From Phycisphaerae bacterium (lineage in GTDB: Bacteria > Planctomycetota > Phycisphaerae > Sedimentisphaerales > Anaerobacaceae): a DNA stretch of 36,568 bases. The position numbers and the translations under genes were made by a program. Numbering within the stretch: position 1 is the stretch's first letter; every line of letters begins with the position of its first letter. The notes under the pieces were generated by a model, which ran no database searches, was not told the DNA's origin, and was given only the letters and a program-made list of their open reading frames with translations. Where the stretch lies: the NCBI GenBank assembly GCA_017993835.1, contig JAGOLX010000058.1, positions 1 through 36,568 on the forward strand, read 5' to 3'. Below are positions 7,883 through 15,916 of this stretch, piece after piece.

Positions 7883-9485
7883 ACGTAGGACGGGCGCATC
7901 TGTTGGCAGGACGCCGTCCCTTGATGCCGGCGACCGGCCTTTGACCTCAGGGACGTTCATCCCATTCCTGGCCGTGGGCGTGATCCTCGTGCTTGCCGTC
8001 GCAATCCTGGCCAACAGCATGACCAAGGAGATCGCACGCGACGAGCAGATGTACTGCACCGCCGGCGCGATGCTGGCACAGGGCAAGCTCATCTACCGGG
8101 ACTTCTCCTATCCCTCGCAACTGCCTTACCACCCTTTGCTGCTGGCGGCCTGCTACAAGGTCCTGGGCACGACGCACTACCTGCTCGTGGGCCGATTGGT
8201 CTCGGTCGTCAGCGACGTCCTCGTCGTCCTGGTGATTCTCCAGATCTACCGCTCGGTGTTCGCACCTCGGCGGACCGAGGGATCGTTGTTTGGCCTCGCG
8301 GCGGTGGCGCTGTATGTCTTCAACCCGTTCGTGGACTACGCCGCGGGATATGCATGGAATCACGACGTGGTGACCCTGTGCGTCGTTGGCGCCCTGTGGC
8401 TGCTCATGACCGCCGATTTCGCCCAAAGGACCTGCTGGCGCGTCGGGCTGATCGGTGTCCTGCTCACCGCCGCAACCTGCATGCGCGTGACGACCCTGTT
8501 GGTCGAGGCGCTATTCCTGGCGGCCGTCCTCTGGATGGCGGCCGGCTCCCTGAAGAACAGGGTCCGGACCGCCCTGCCCTTCCTGGCGGGGGCCTTGGCG
8601 ACGCTGGCCTGGCCGGCGTGGGTAATCGCCCAGGCACCCGAGGCGTTCCGTCTGAACCTCGTGCGAATCCCCACCCTCTACGGGCAGTGGCTCCATGAGA
8701 TCGGGATGACGTTTGACAAGGTCACGCTGACTTTCGAGGCACTCTCCATGCCCGCCAGCCTGGTCCTTCTGGTTCTCGGGTGCGGTTTGCTGGGGGTCGG
8801 GCTGCGACGCCGCTCGAACCTGGACGCCCAGGAGAGGCGAAAGGCGCTCGCAGCGATCGTGCTGCCGCTGGTGTTCATCGTGATTGCGTACATCCCCCCT
8901 ACGATGTGGCTTCAGTATCTGGCCGTTCCGGTCCCGTTCATCGTGATTGCCCTGGCGTACCCGTTGGTCGCGGCCCGCCGACAGGCGTCCGCCCAGGATC
9001 TGCTAAAGCGTGTGGCGACGTTCGTCCTGCCCGCCGCGGCAGGTGTGTCGATCCTTCTGGATGCTCTCATGGGGTCGGCGGCGCTGTCTCGATGTGTGTT
9101 TGCGCTCGTCCCTGAGAAGTGGGAGCCCGTTCGAATACACCAGGTCTCGCGGGCGATGCTGGAACAGGTGAAAGAGCCGAAGCGCGTGCTGACTCTGGGG
9201 CCGCTCTACGCACTCGAAGCGGGCTGCGAGATCTACCCGGAACTCTCCAGCGGCTCGATTGCCTATCGGATCGCAGATCGAATGACGGCCGAGGAGCGCC
9301 GGATCACGCACGCGGTCGGTCCCCAGACGATCGACGACATGGTGAGCGACCGCCCTGCCGACGCGGTGATCGTGGGCGTGGAGCTGGACAAGTTCAGCGG
9401 TCTGGAGGACCCTCTGCGGCGGAGCGTTCCGTTGGACTGGCACGGCAAAAGCATCGAGCCTTTACAGGCGTACTGGCGACCCTGA
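7863..9485 (+). CDS. GT39-like (ArnT/PMT-type) polytopic glycosyltransferase
   Basis: The protein has about 540 residues with roughly nine to eleven hydrophobic segments in the first 420 residues, then a soluble C-terminal region. The first periplasmic loop carries ARDEQMYCTAGAMLAQGKLIYRDFSYPSQLPYHPL. This is the pattern of the lipid-phosphate-sugar-dependent C-type glycosyltransferases of the ArnT/GT39/GT83 group, where an Asp (here D60) is the presumed catalytic base. Such enzymes transfer sugar from a polyprenyl-phosphate donor at the outer face of the membrane. The acceptor is unknown. I chose GTG 7863, preceded by GAGGAG at 7-nt spacing, which overlaps the CNNM gene by 20 bases; TTG 7848 is possible. 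It ends 11 bp from the convergent dacB-like gene. Confidence 0.8.
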   Translation: MNSRNGRRRTGASVGRTPSLDAGDRPLTSGTFIPFLAVGVILVLAVAILANSMTKEIARDEQMYCTAGAMLAQGKLIYRDFSYPSQLPYHPLLLAACYKVLGTTHYLLVGRLVSVVSDVLVVLVILQIYRSVFAPRRTEGSLFGLAAVALYVFNPFVDYAAGYAWNHDVVTLCVVGALWLLMTADFAQRTCWRVGLIGVLLTAATCMRVTTLLVEALFLAAVLWMAAGSLKNRVRTALPFLAGALATLAWPAWVIAQAPEAFRLNLVRIPTLYGQWLHEIGMTFDKVTLTFEALSMPASLVLLVLGCGLLGVGLRRRSNLDAQERRKALAAIVLPLVFIVIAYIPPTMWLQYLAVPVPFIVIALAYPLVAARRQASAQDLLKRVATFVLPAAAGVSILLDALMGSAALSRCVFALVPEKWEPVRIHQVSRAMLEQVKEPKRVLTLGPLYALEAGCEIYPELSSGSIAYRIADRMTAEERRITHAVGPQTIDDMVSDRPADAVIVGVELDKFSGLEDPLRRSVPLDWHGKSIEPLQAYWRP

Positions 9486-9496
9486 TTCGTCGCCTG

Positions 9497-10897
9497 TCAG
9501 TTGGTGGCTCTGTACTCGTCGATGATCGCCTTGGCGACGTCGTTGATCGCATCGCGGCTGAGACCCTTGGGCCCGTTGGAGAGAATGGAGAACAGATACG
9601 GCCCAGCGTCCGTCAGGCAGACGCCGGAGAGGGCCCTCACGCCGCTGATGTAGCCCGTCTTGGCGTGGATCTTGCCCTGGTACCGCGGCTCGTTGAAGTA
9701 CCTGTCGATGGTGCCCTCTTCGCCCCCCACGGCCAGTGACACCTGGAAGAGCGGCCAGTTGGCGCCCCGATACTGGTCGAGAAGCAGACGCGTGAGGATA
9801 TGAGTTGTGAGCCGGTTCTGGCGGCTCAATCCGCTGCCGTCGTCGATCTTGAACTGGTCGGCCGACGCGCCGAGATCCGTGAGGTATCGAGCGATCAGTT
9901 CCCGCCCTCCCGCCCAGCTTCCGCCTTTTCGCGTCGGCAGGCTGTGTGCGTGGATCGTCTTGAGCAGAGCCTCGGCAGCCAGGCCGAGACTGTCGGTATT
10001 GGCTCGGTTCAGGGCATCCGACAGCGGTGTGACGAACTCCACTAACGGCTGGAACGCTTCGCTTTCGACGAATGCCCCTTCGATCAGCCTGCCCTTGGCG
10101 GTGATGCCGGATCGAGCGAGTTGCTCGGCCAGCAGGAAGCCGAAGAACGCGGCCGGCTTCTCGATGGCCACCTTGAACGGACCGTCCTTGGTCTTGCACT
10201 TGCCGAAAACCACGATCTTGTTCGGCTGGGCCGTCCGATGGGAGCCGACTGCACTGTCGCCGGAGGAGATGGCCTCGACCTGGTTGGCCATCTCGACGAA
10301 GGTGGTCTTCGGCTCGACCTGGATGGCGACGCTCCCGCCGACGTTCGTGGTCGTCAGTTCGATGCAGTTGACGTTATAGTTCAGGCCGCAGACTTCGCAG
10401 GCGTACCACTTGTTGTGGTCTTTGGCGGGCCAACTGGGATGTACTCGCTCATCGTCGAAGACCGTCGTGTCGATCACGATGTCGTTGATCTCGGACACGC
10501 CCCGGTCGCGGAGCGCCCCCACGATCTTCTCGAAGATCCAGCCGCTCGTCCGCCCGTACTTGCGGTCGGTCTCGGCATCGCCCAGGATCGGATCGCCGCA
10601 GCCGAGGACGATGAGCGAGCCGTTGTGCAGTCCCACGCGGGTCTTGTATTCGAAGTTCGGCCCGAGATACTTCAGGGCCGCCGCGGTCGTCACGAGCTTC
10701 ATGTTGGAGGCCGGGATCAGCGGCTTGTCCGGCAGGTAGCCGTATAGGCTGGCCCCCGAACCGGGGTCCACCACATGGATGGAATAGTCGGAGGCCTTCT
10801 GCGAATCCACGATCTTCCCGATGCGCTGCGACAGCGAGGCGCCTGCGGCCCCACACAATCCAAGGACCGCCACCAGCGTACACAACCGATGGTTCAT
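9497..10897 (-). CDS. dacB: D-alanyl-D-alanine carboxypeptidase/endopeptidase, PBP4 (S13) family
   Basis: The 466-residue exported protein (signal segment about residues 2-21, LCTLVAVLGLCGAAGAS) belongs to peptidase family S13, which trims peptidoglycan stem peptides in the periplasm. Motif 1 SxxK is S64-N-M-K67 (IPASNMKLVTTAAAL), motif 3 KTG is K413-T-G415 (HAKTGYISGVRALSG), and the family stretch DDGSGLSRQNRLT is present at about 352-364. Motif 2, normally S-x-N before L-x-A-E, reads S303-L-G305 (NTDSLGLAAEALL), so the conserved Asn is replaced by Gly. ATG 10897 begins the best signal peptide; an in-frame GTG lies 12 bases upstream. The presence of a PBP4 homologue is compatible with a peptidoglycan-containing planctomycete. 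Activity is uncertain given the altered motif. Confidence 0.9.
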   Translation of the reverse strand: MNHRLCTLVAVLGLCGAAGASLSQRIGKIVDSQKASDYSIHVVDPGSGASLYGYLPDKPLIPASNMKLVTTAAALKYLGPNFEYKTRVGLHNGSLIVLGCGDPILGDAETDRKYGRTSGWIFEKIVGALRDRGVSEINDIVIDTTVFDDERVHPSWPAKDHNKWYACEVCGLNYNVNCIELTTTNVGGSVAIQVEPKTTFVEMANQVEAISSGDSAVGSHRTAQPNKIVVFGKCKTKDGPFKVAIEKPAAFFGFLLAEQLARSGITAKGRLIEGAFVESEAFQPLVEFVTPLSDALNRANTDSLGLAAEALLKTIHAHSLPTRKGGSWAGGRELIARYLTDLGASADQFKIDDGSGLSRQNRLTTHILTRLLLDQYRGANWPLFQVSLAVGGEEGTIDRYFNEPRYQGKIHAKTGYISGVRALSGVCLTDAGPYLFSILSNGPKGLSRDAINDVAKAIIDEYRATN

Positions 10898-10956
10898 GCA
10901 ATAACCCACAATCCCTCGACTCCACTGACGGTTTCAGACACGGACACATACCCCCC

Positions 10957-10986
10957 GTGACGGCTTCTCACGTTCGAAGCCGTCAC
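10957..10986. terminator. Perfect 11-bp inverted repeat between the lipoprotein gene and dacB
   Basis: GTGACGGCTTC (10957-10967) and GAAGCCGTCAC (10976-10986) are exact reverse complements with an 8-nt loop. The hairpin lies 76 bp past the stop of the minus-strand lipoprotein gene and 60 bp upstream of dacB. Neither strand has a T-run after the stem, so it is either a factor-dependent or atypical terminator for the lipoprotein gene or a dacB leader/operator element. Confidence 0.45.
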
Positions 10987-11061
10987 ATTCTCAGAAATGT
11001 TCGCGGAATCGTCAAGCGGCAAACCCCGACTGCCCGGCAAATCACGTGGACCAGGCCGAAG

Positions 11062-12327
11062 TCATGGCAGCGCGACCTTGATCTGCGCGACACCGACTCC
11101 CAGGACGGCCTTTGCGATGGCATCCAGATGGGACTCCTCGCCGACGAAGTGGAAGGTCCGGTGCGTGTGCAGAATACTGCCTCCCGGGGCCAGAGCCGCC
11201 GCCGGAGACGACGTCTCGAGCTCGTAGAACGGCCCCATGGGCTTGGCGCCGGGCGACGCCGGCCCGTCGTTGTAGGAGTTGACCACGTCGCCCTGGAAGG
11301 GCTTGTCCTGGACCTTCTGCCACATCGAGTTGACGTAGTCCGCGGCGCCCTCGGGCTTGCTGTACTGCACGATCGTGAGAACGCCGTGGCCGGCGTCGTA
11401 GCTGCCGGCAACGTTCTTGGCCCGCTGCGGCAACAATCCGATCTTGCTGCGATACCGGCCGTCGCCGCTGAAGAAGATCACGCCGTTCTTGATGACCAGA
11501 CGCTCAGCGGGCACTTTGCCGAAATAGGTGTCGTTGACCACGGGGCCCAGCTCGCTCTCCGGCCCCTCCTTGAACGGAATCGCGATCGTGGTGTCGGGCG
11601 ACGGGGTGAACATGCCCAGGATCCAGATGGAGAGCAGGCCGGTGTCCTTGGTCCAGGGATTCGCGCCGGTGTTCACGATCTTGTTGCTCGACTCGAAGGC
11701 GATCATCTCGACGGCGGGATTGGCCGTGGTCCCGAGCATCTTGAGAGCCGCATCACGGTCGAGGACCCGGATCTGCCGATCCACCCGCAGGTCGAACTGC
11801 GCCCCGGAGTAGTTCTTCATCTGAATGGTCTTCTGCAGTGTCGCGGCGTGCGCGGACTTGGAGGCCAGCGTCCACGATTCCGTGTCGATGGCGGCCGGTG
11901 TAAACCAGTTCTCGAAGGTCTGCTCGACGCCCGGTGCGAAGAAGATGGAGAACTGCCCGCCCTCGGGTCCCAGCCAGAAGCGGTCCTCGCCCCCGAAGCC
12001 GTTCATGTGCTCGATGAACTTGCCCGAGGCGACCAGCTCGCGGTTGATCCAGCCGAAACTCAGGCCGTCCGGGCCGGAGGCCGTGCTGGTCATCACGCGA
12101 CCCTGCATCTTCGGGAGAACGGCCACCTGCCCTTGTCCCGACCGGTCCTTCAAGATCAGGACGTCCGTGTGCGCCTGCAGGAAGTCGATGTCGTCCGCGA
12201 ATCCGCTCTTCTGTGCGGTCGCCACGGTCTTCGCCTTGCCCGCCTGGGATGTCTCCTTTGCGCCGTCCGTCGCACAACCGGCAATCCCCAACAAGATGCC
12301 CACCAGCACAATCACCTTCAGGTTCAT
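11062..12327 (-). CDS. DUF6786-like lipoprotein
   Basis: The 421-residue protein has a lipoprotein signal peptide (MNLKVIVLVGILLGIAGC, lipobox Cys at 18). The mature part begins with GFADDIDFLQAHTDVLIL and QVAVLPKMQGRVMTSTASGPDGLSFGWINRELV, followed by HMNGFGGEDRFWLGPEGGQFSIFF. This strongly resembles the DUF6786 family as I remember it; its beta-sandwich-like sequence recalls aldose-epimerase-like sugar-binding proteins, but no catalytic function is established. The start ATG 12327 has GGGAGG six bases upstream; the TTG six bases before it overlaps that site and is less likely. It is monocistronic or followed by dacB after a strong inverted repeat. It probably sits in the outer compartment and handles saccharides, which is inference from the family's usual genomic company. 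Confidence 0.75.
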   Translation of the reverse strand: MNLKVIVLVGILLGIAGCATDGAKETSQAGKAKTVATAQKSGFADDIDFLQAHTDVLILKDRSGQGQVAVLPKMQGRVMTSTASGPDGLSFGWINRELVASGKFIEHMNGFGGEDRFWLGPEGGQFSIFFAPGVEQTFENWFTPAAIDTESWTLASKSAHAATLQKTIQMKNYSGAQFDLRVDRQIRVLDRDAALKMLGTTANPAVEMIAFESSNKIVNTGANPWTKDTGLLSIWILGMFTPSPDTTIAIPFKEGPESELGPVVNDTYFGKVPAERLVIKNGVIFFSGDGRYRSKIGLLPQRAKNVAGSYDAGHGVLTIVQYSKPEGAADYVNSMWQKVQDKPFQGDVVNSYNDGPASPGAKPMGPFYELETSSPAAALAPGGSILHTHRTFHFVGEESHLDAIAKAVLGVGVAQIKVALP

Positions 12328-12372
12328 GCTCAACCTCCCTTTTGCCTAATCCGTCTACCGATCTCTTTGACC

Positions 12373-12400
12373 TCTGCCGACGCTTCGGCGTCCTGGCAGA
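12373..12400. promoter_or_regulatory. UUCG-capped hairpin in the divergent region
   Basis: TCTGCC-GACGC (12373-12383), loop TTCG (12384-12387), then GCGTC, a CT bulge and GGCAGA (to 12400). This is an 11-bp stem with a C(UUCG)G tetraloop and one 2-nt bulge. No T-run follows on either strand. It would lie in the 5' leader of the minus-strand lipoprotein gene (start 12327) if transcription starts upstream of it. The rest of the 300-bp divergent gap holds only a candidate promoter for the plus-strand kinase. Confidence 0.45.
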
Positions 12401-12496
12401 CCATGCAGGAGCATAGTCCATTCGGGGTCTGCTGACAAGTGTCCGGTTTGGATTCCGCCGGGTCTGGATCATGGAACCGAGAATGGTGGTTTCCCA

Positions 12497-12524
12497 TTGA
12501 TTCAATGGCCTCTGCGCGTATCAT
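12497..12524 (+). promoter_or_regulatory. Candidate promoter for the NarX-like kinase
   Basis: TTGATT (12497-12502) and TATCAT (12519-12524) have a 16-bp spacer and lie about 100 bp upstream of the kinase start. The same TATCATAGG extended -10 form occurs upstream of the hydrolase at 16366. This is a motif match only. Confidence 0.35.
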
Positions 12525-12627
12525 AGGGGCCAGGCCGTCTGGGTGGCCGGATGTGGAATTCCCGGCGTCCCGTGGCATATATGACCGAGAGGCGGACGCG
12601 CCGGGATGGGAATGAGGGACTCTGCGT

Positions 12628-14766
12628 ATGGCTGAGGACAAAGGAATCGCCCGTGATGAGGGACCTTCTGCCTCCGGCGAGGGGCAGGCTCAGACGCTGT
12701 GGCTCCAGACCGTTCTGGACTCGCTTCCCCACCCGTTCTATGTGATCGACGCGTCCAACTATCAGATTCTGCTGGCCAATCGAGCTGCCTGGCAGATGCA
12801 CGATGCGGGGACCTGGACCTGCCACGGCCTGACACACCGGCGCGAGCAGCCCTGCGACGGCGCGGGGCAGCGTTGCCCGCTGGAACTCATTCGACAAACG
12901 GGGACGCCCGTCACGGTGGAGCACGTCCACCAGGACGCCCAGGGCCGTTGCCATACGGTCGAAGTTCACGCCTTCCCGATCCTCGATAGCCAGGGGCGCG
13001 TGGCGCAGATCATTGAATACTGCGTGGATATCACAGAGTACCGTCGCATCATCGAGGACTATCGCTGGGAGATGGCGGTCGACGAGGCCCTCGTCGAACT
13101 GGCGGACGCCTTGATCGATCCGTCCTTCTCGCTGGAGGAGGTGGCCGAGACGGTTCTCGAACAGGCCCGTCGGCTGACTGACAGCGAGCACGGCTTCGTC
13201 TCCTCGATCGATCCAGAAACCGGCGACAGCGTTGCCCACACGCTCAGCGCGATGATGGAAGGTCAGTGCCGGATTTCGCCTGACAGACAGCAGATTGCCT
13301 TTCCTCCCCGCGCCAATGGCACGTTCCCCTCGCTGTATGGACACGCGATGAATACCCGGCAGGGTTTCTACACGGACGCACCGGCCCGGCATCCAGCGTC
13401 AACCGGTCTACCGAAGGGACACATCCCGTTGAAGAACTTTCTGACCGTACCGGCCGTTGTATGGGGACAGGTCGTCGGACAGATCGCCCTGGCCAATTCC
13501 ACGAGGGACTACTCGGCCAGAGACCTCCACGCCATCGAACGCATGGCCAAGTTGTATGCGTTGGCCATCCAGAGAATGCGCAGGCAGACCGCCCTGAAGG
13601 CCAGTGAGGAGCGGTACTCGCTCGCCCAGAAGGCCGCCAACATCGGCTGCTGGGATTGGAACATCGCGACAGGGAAGCTCCTGTGGTCGGAACAGATCGA
13701 GCCGATGTTCGGATTGGCACGGGGTGCTTTCCCGGGCACCTACGAGGCATTCTCGGAGTCCGTTCACCCCGAGGACCGGCAAGCTGTCATCGATTCCATC
13801 AAAGCGTGTATGGATCGTCACGACAACTACCGGATCGAGCATCGCATCGTCTGGCCCGACGGAACCGTGCGGTGGGTCGACGAGACAGGCGACGTCGTCT
13901 GCGACGCGAATGGCAACGCAGTCCGTATGGTCGGCGTCGTCCGGGACATCACGGAGCGCAAGAAGGCCCAGCTCGAGATTCGCAAGCTCAACGAGGATCT
14001 GGAACGCCGGGTCCTCGAACGAACCGCGGAATTGACCGAAGCCAACGAATGCCTTCACCTGGAAATGCAGCGTCGCAAGTACCTGGAGAAGGAGATCCTC
14101 GGGATCATCGAGAGGGAACAGACGCACATCGGACGAGAACTGCACGACAGCCTCGGTCAGCAGCTCACCGGTATCGCGATCATGAGCAAGGTGCTGGAGC
14201 AGAGACTGGTCTCCCGGTTGCCGGAGGAGGCCGCGAGGGCCGCCGAACTGGCGCGTCTCACAAGCCGGGCGATTGAGGAGACGCGACAGCTCTCCCGAGG
14301 CCTGCACCCGGTCACGCTCGACGAGAACGGCCTGATGGCGGCGCTGCAGTCGCTGGCCGCGAGCACCGAGACCGTGTCCGGCGTGGCATGCACCTTCCAG
14401 TGCGACAGGCCTGTCCTGGTCCGCGACGCTTCGGTGGCGGTCCACCTCTACCGCATCGCCCAGGAAGCCGTCTCCAACGCCATTCGCCATGGCAAAGCCA
14501 GGCACATTGCCATCTCGCTCGCTGCCGACCACAGTCGAGCCACCCTGTCCATCATCAATGACGGCCGGCGATTCCCGAAACGCCCCGCCAAGAAAAAGGG
14601 TATGGGATTGCAGGCGATGGGCTACCGCGCCGAGGTGATTGGTGGTATACTGAGCATCACGCAAGGTCCCGCCGGCGGCACGCGGGTCACCTGCGAGTTC
14701 GATGTCGGGCCCAAGAGGCGCAGAGGGGCGAAGAAGAATGTCGCAACGGACACAACCCAGCACTGA
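12628..14766 (+). CDS. PAS-GAF-PAS sensor histidine kinase of the NarX/DegS (HisKA_3) type
   Basis: The 712-residue soluble kinase has no transmembrane segments. An N-terminal PAS domain (about 25-140) contains a Cys/His cluster: C65, H66, H70, C76, C83-P84 in TCHGLTHRREQPCDGAGQRCPLE. A GAF-like domain (about 145-315, with GHIPLKNFLTVPAVVWGQVVGQIALAN) follows, then a PAS_3-type domain (about 325-447) ending VVRDITERKKAQ. A coiled coil (about 450-495) leads to HisKA_3 with phospho-acceptor H506 (GRELHDSLGQQLTG), and a HATPase domain (N617 in QEAVSNAIRHG, INDG, GMGL at 658-661). Its stop lies 29 bases inside the next gene, a NarL-type regulator, so the two are co-translated and almost certainly a cognate pair. 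The Cys/His cluster suggests a metal, heme or redox input, which is inference. Confidence 0.9.
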   Translation: MAEDKGIARDEGPSASGEGQAQTLWLQTVLDSLPHPFYVIDASNYQILLANRAAWQMHDAGTWTCHGLTHRREQPCDGAGQRCPLELIRQTGTPVTVEHVHQDAQGRCHTVEVHAFPILDSQGRVAQIIEYCVDITEYRRIIEDYRWEMAVDEALVELADALIDPSFSLEEVAETVLEQARRLTDSEHGFVSSIDPETGDSVAHTLSAMMEGQCRISPDRQQIAFPPRANGTFPSLYGHAMNTRQGFYTDAPARHPASTGLPKGHIPLKNFLTVPAVVWGQVVGQIALANSTRDYSARDLHAIERMAKLYALAIQRMRRQTALKASEERYSLAQKAANIGCWDWNIATGKLLWSEQIEPMFGLARGAFPGTYEAFSESVHPEDRQAVIDSIKACMDRHDNYRIEHRIVWPDGTVRWVDETGDVVCDANGNAVRMVGVVRDITERKKAQLEIRKLNEDLERRVLERTAELTEANECLHLEMQRRKYLEKEILGIIEREQTHIGRELHDSLGQQLTGIAIMSKVLEQRLVSRLPEEAARAAELARLTSRAIEETRQLSRGLHPVTLDENGLMAALQSLAASTETVSGVACTFQCDRPVLVRDASVAVHLYRIAQEAVSNAIRHGKARHIAISLAADHSRATLSIINDGRRFPKRPAKKKGMGLQAMGYRAEVIGGILSITQGPAGGTRVTCEFDVGPKRRRGAKKNVATDTTQH

Positions 14767-15427
14767 TCGTCGCAGCAAACGAACGATTGTGATCGTGGAT
14801 GACCACCCCATCGTGCGCCAGGGGCTCGCGCAGTTGATCAACCAGGAAAGCGACCTGCTGGTCTGCGGCCAGGCGGAGGACGCGCACGAGGCGATGCAGA
14901 CCATTCGGGAATCCGATCCCGACATGGTGATCGTGGATATCTCGCTCAAAGAAACGAGCGGCGTGGAACTCATCAAGGACCTGAAGATTCAGTATCCGGA
15001 TCTGCCCGTCCTGACGCTGTCCATGCATGACGAGACGGTATACGGCGAGCGAGCGCTGCGAGCCGGTGCGCGCGGATACATCATGAAGCAGGAGGCCACG
15101 GAAAAGGTGGTCACAGCCATTCGACGCGTGCTGGCGGGCGAGGTCTACGTCAGCAACGGCATGGCCGCCAAGATGGTCAGCAAGCTCGTCGGCGGGCCCG
15201 GCAGGAAGACGGGCTCTCCCGTCGAATGCCTCAGCGATCGGGAACTCGAGGTCTTCCGCATGCTCGGCGAGGGCTATAACACGCGGGAAATGGCGGATAA
15301 ACTCCACTTGAGCGTCAAGACGATCGAGACCTATCGGGCGCACATCAAAGACAAGCTCGGCCTGCAGGACGCCAGCGAGTTGTTGCGTTCGGCCATCCGA
15401 TGGGTCAACACGGAATTGCAGCGCTAG
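14738..15427 (+). CDS. NarL/FixJ-type response regulator (receiver + LuxR HTH)
   Basis: The 229-residue protein has a receiver domain with D21/D22 (IVIVDDHPIVRQGL), phospho-acceptor D67 (MVIVDISL), S95 in the Thr/Ser switch position (VLTLSMHD) and K117 (YIMKQEA). A LuxR-type winged helix-turn-helix (about 163-225) follows, with the signature LSDRELEVFRMLGEGYNTREMADKLHLSVKTIETYRAHIKDKLGL. It binds DNA as a phosphorylation-controlled transcription factor. I chose ATG 14738, which has GAGGGG upstream; ATG 14702 in the same frame is deeper inside the kinase gene. The 29-base overlap with the NarX-like kinase indicates translational coupling. Direct targets may include the downstream FlgM-like and receiver-only genes. 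Confidence 0.92.
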   Translation: MSQRTQPSTDRRSKRTIVIVDDHPIVRQGLAQLINQESDLLVCGQAEDAHEAMQTIRESDPDMVIVDISLKETSGVELIKDLKIQYPDLPVLTLSMHDETVYGERALRAGARGYIMKQEATEKVVTAIRRVLAGEVYVSNGMAAKMVSKLVGGPGRKTGSPVECLSDRELEVFRMLGEGYNTREMADKLHLSVKTIETYRAHIKDKLGLQDASELLRSAIRWVNTELQR

Positions 15428-15445
15428 ACCGCCCGGCCAACCACC

Positions 15446-15462
15446 ATCGGGGAAAACCCGAT
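15446..15462. terminator. Weak hairpin downstream of the NarL-type gene
   Basis: ATCGGG (15446-15451), loop GAAAA, CCCGAT (15457-15462). It starts 18 bp after the regulator's stop and has no T-run, so a terminator role is tentative. The remaining spacer to 15654 shows no other clear signal. Confidence 0.3.
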
Positions 15463-15654
15463 AACGGATCAGGCCGTCCAGCCTATGGCAAATACAGCTT
15501 CCGCCCCGATTCCCTATTTTGCTTGGGTTCTGTATCCTGAGTCTGTGTGTGTGGGCGAACTGCCCAGAGTTCCTCGCCGGAACCGTCATGGTGGGCGAAG
15601 GGGCAAGGAAGCCCAGGCTCGGATGTCGTCGGACAGGACAGGCAGGACACAGCG

Positions 15655-15846
15655 ATGCAGGCCATATGCACAGAAGAGATGATCGAAATCGAAGAGTTCG
15701 TGGGCAGAGGCCGCGAGGTGAAGGCTGAACCACGCGGCAATCGAATCCGGATGGTTCGACGCAGGCTGGCGGAAGGCTGGTACGATCGGGACGATCTCCT
15801 GGACGCCATTCTGGAACGAATTCTCGTCGACTTGTCGATTGCATGA
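15655..15846 (+). CDS. Small FlgM-like protein (possible anti-sigma factor)
   Basis: This short gene encodes 63 residues, MQAICTEEMIEIEEFVGRG then a basic segment, then NRIRMVRRRLAEGWYDRDDLLDAILERILVDLSIA. The C-terminal half matches the pattern of the FlgM anti-sigma-28 core, 'R-[IV]-x-x-[IL]-[RK]-x-x-[IL]-x-x-G-x-Y-x(3-4)-[DE]-x-[IL]-x-x-A-[IL]-x-x-[IL]-[IL]-x-D-L'. FlgM holds sigma-28 (FliA) inactive until the flagellar hook is complete. No flagellar gene lies nearby, so it may instead be an orphan anti-sigma or a small adaptor of the two-component genes around it. ATG 15655 has AGGA seven bases upstream. A longer frame begins at 15547 but its extra N-terminus looks non-coding. It ends 70 bp before the receiver-only regulator. 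Confidence 0.5.
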   Translation: MQAICTEEMIEIEEFVGRGREVKAEPRGNRIRMVRRRLAEGWYDRDDLLDAILERILVDLSIA

Positions 15847-15916
15847 GTCGATCTGGATGCAGAGGACGCGCACCACGGTTGCGGGAAAAGCCGCGGTATC
15901 CGCACCAGGGGATGTG

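Noticed and set aside
10957-12435. 492-residue plus-strand open frame
   Set aside because: Antisense shadow of the DUF6786-like lipoprotein gene, which has a lipobox and a strong ribosome-binding site.
13408-14976. 522-residue minus-strand open frame
   Set aside because: Antisense to the NarX-like kinase, no recognisable domain.
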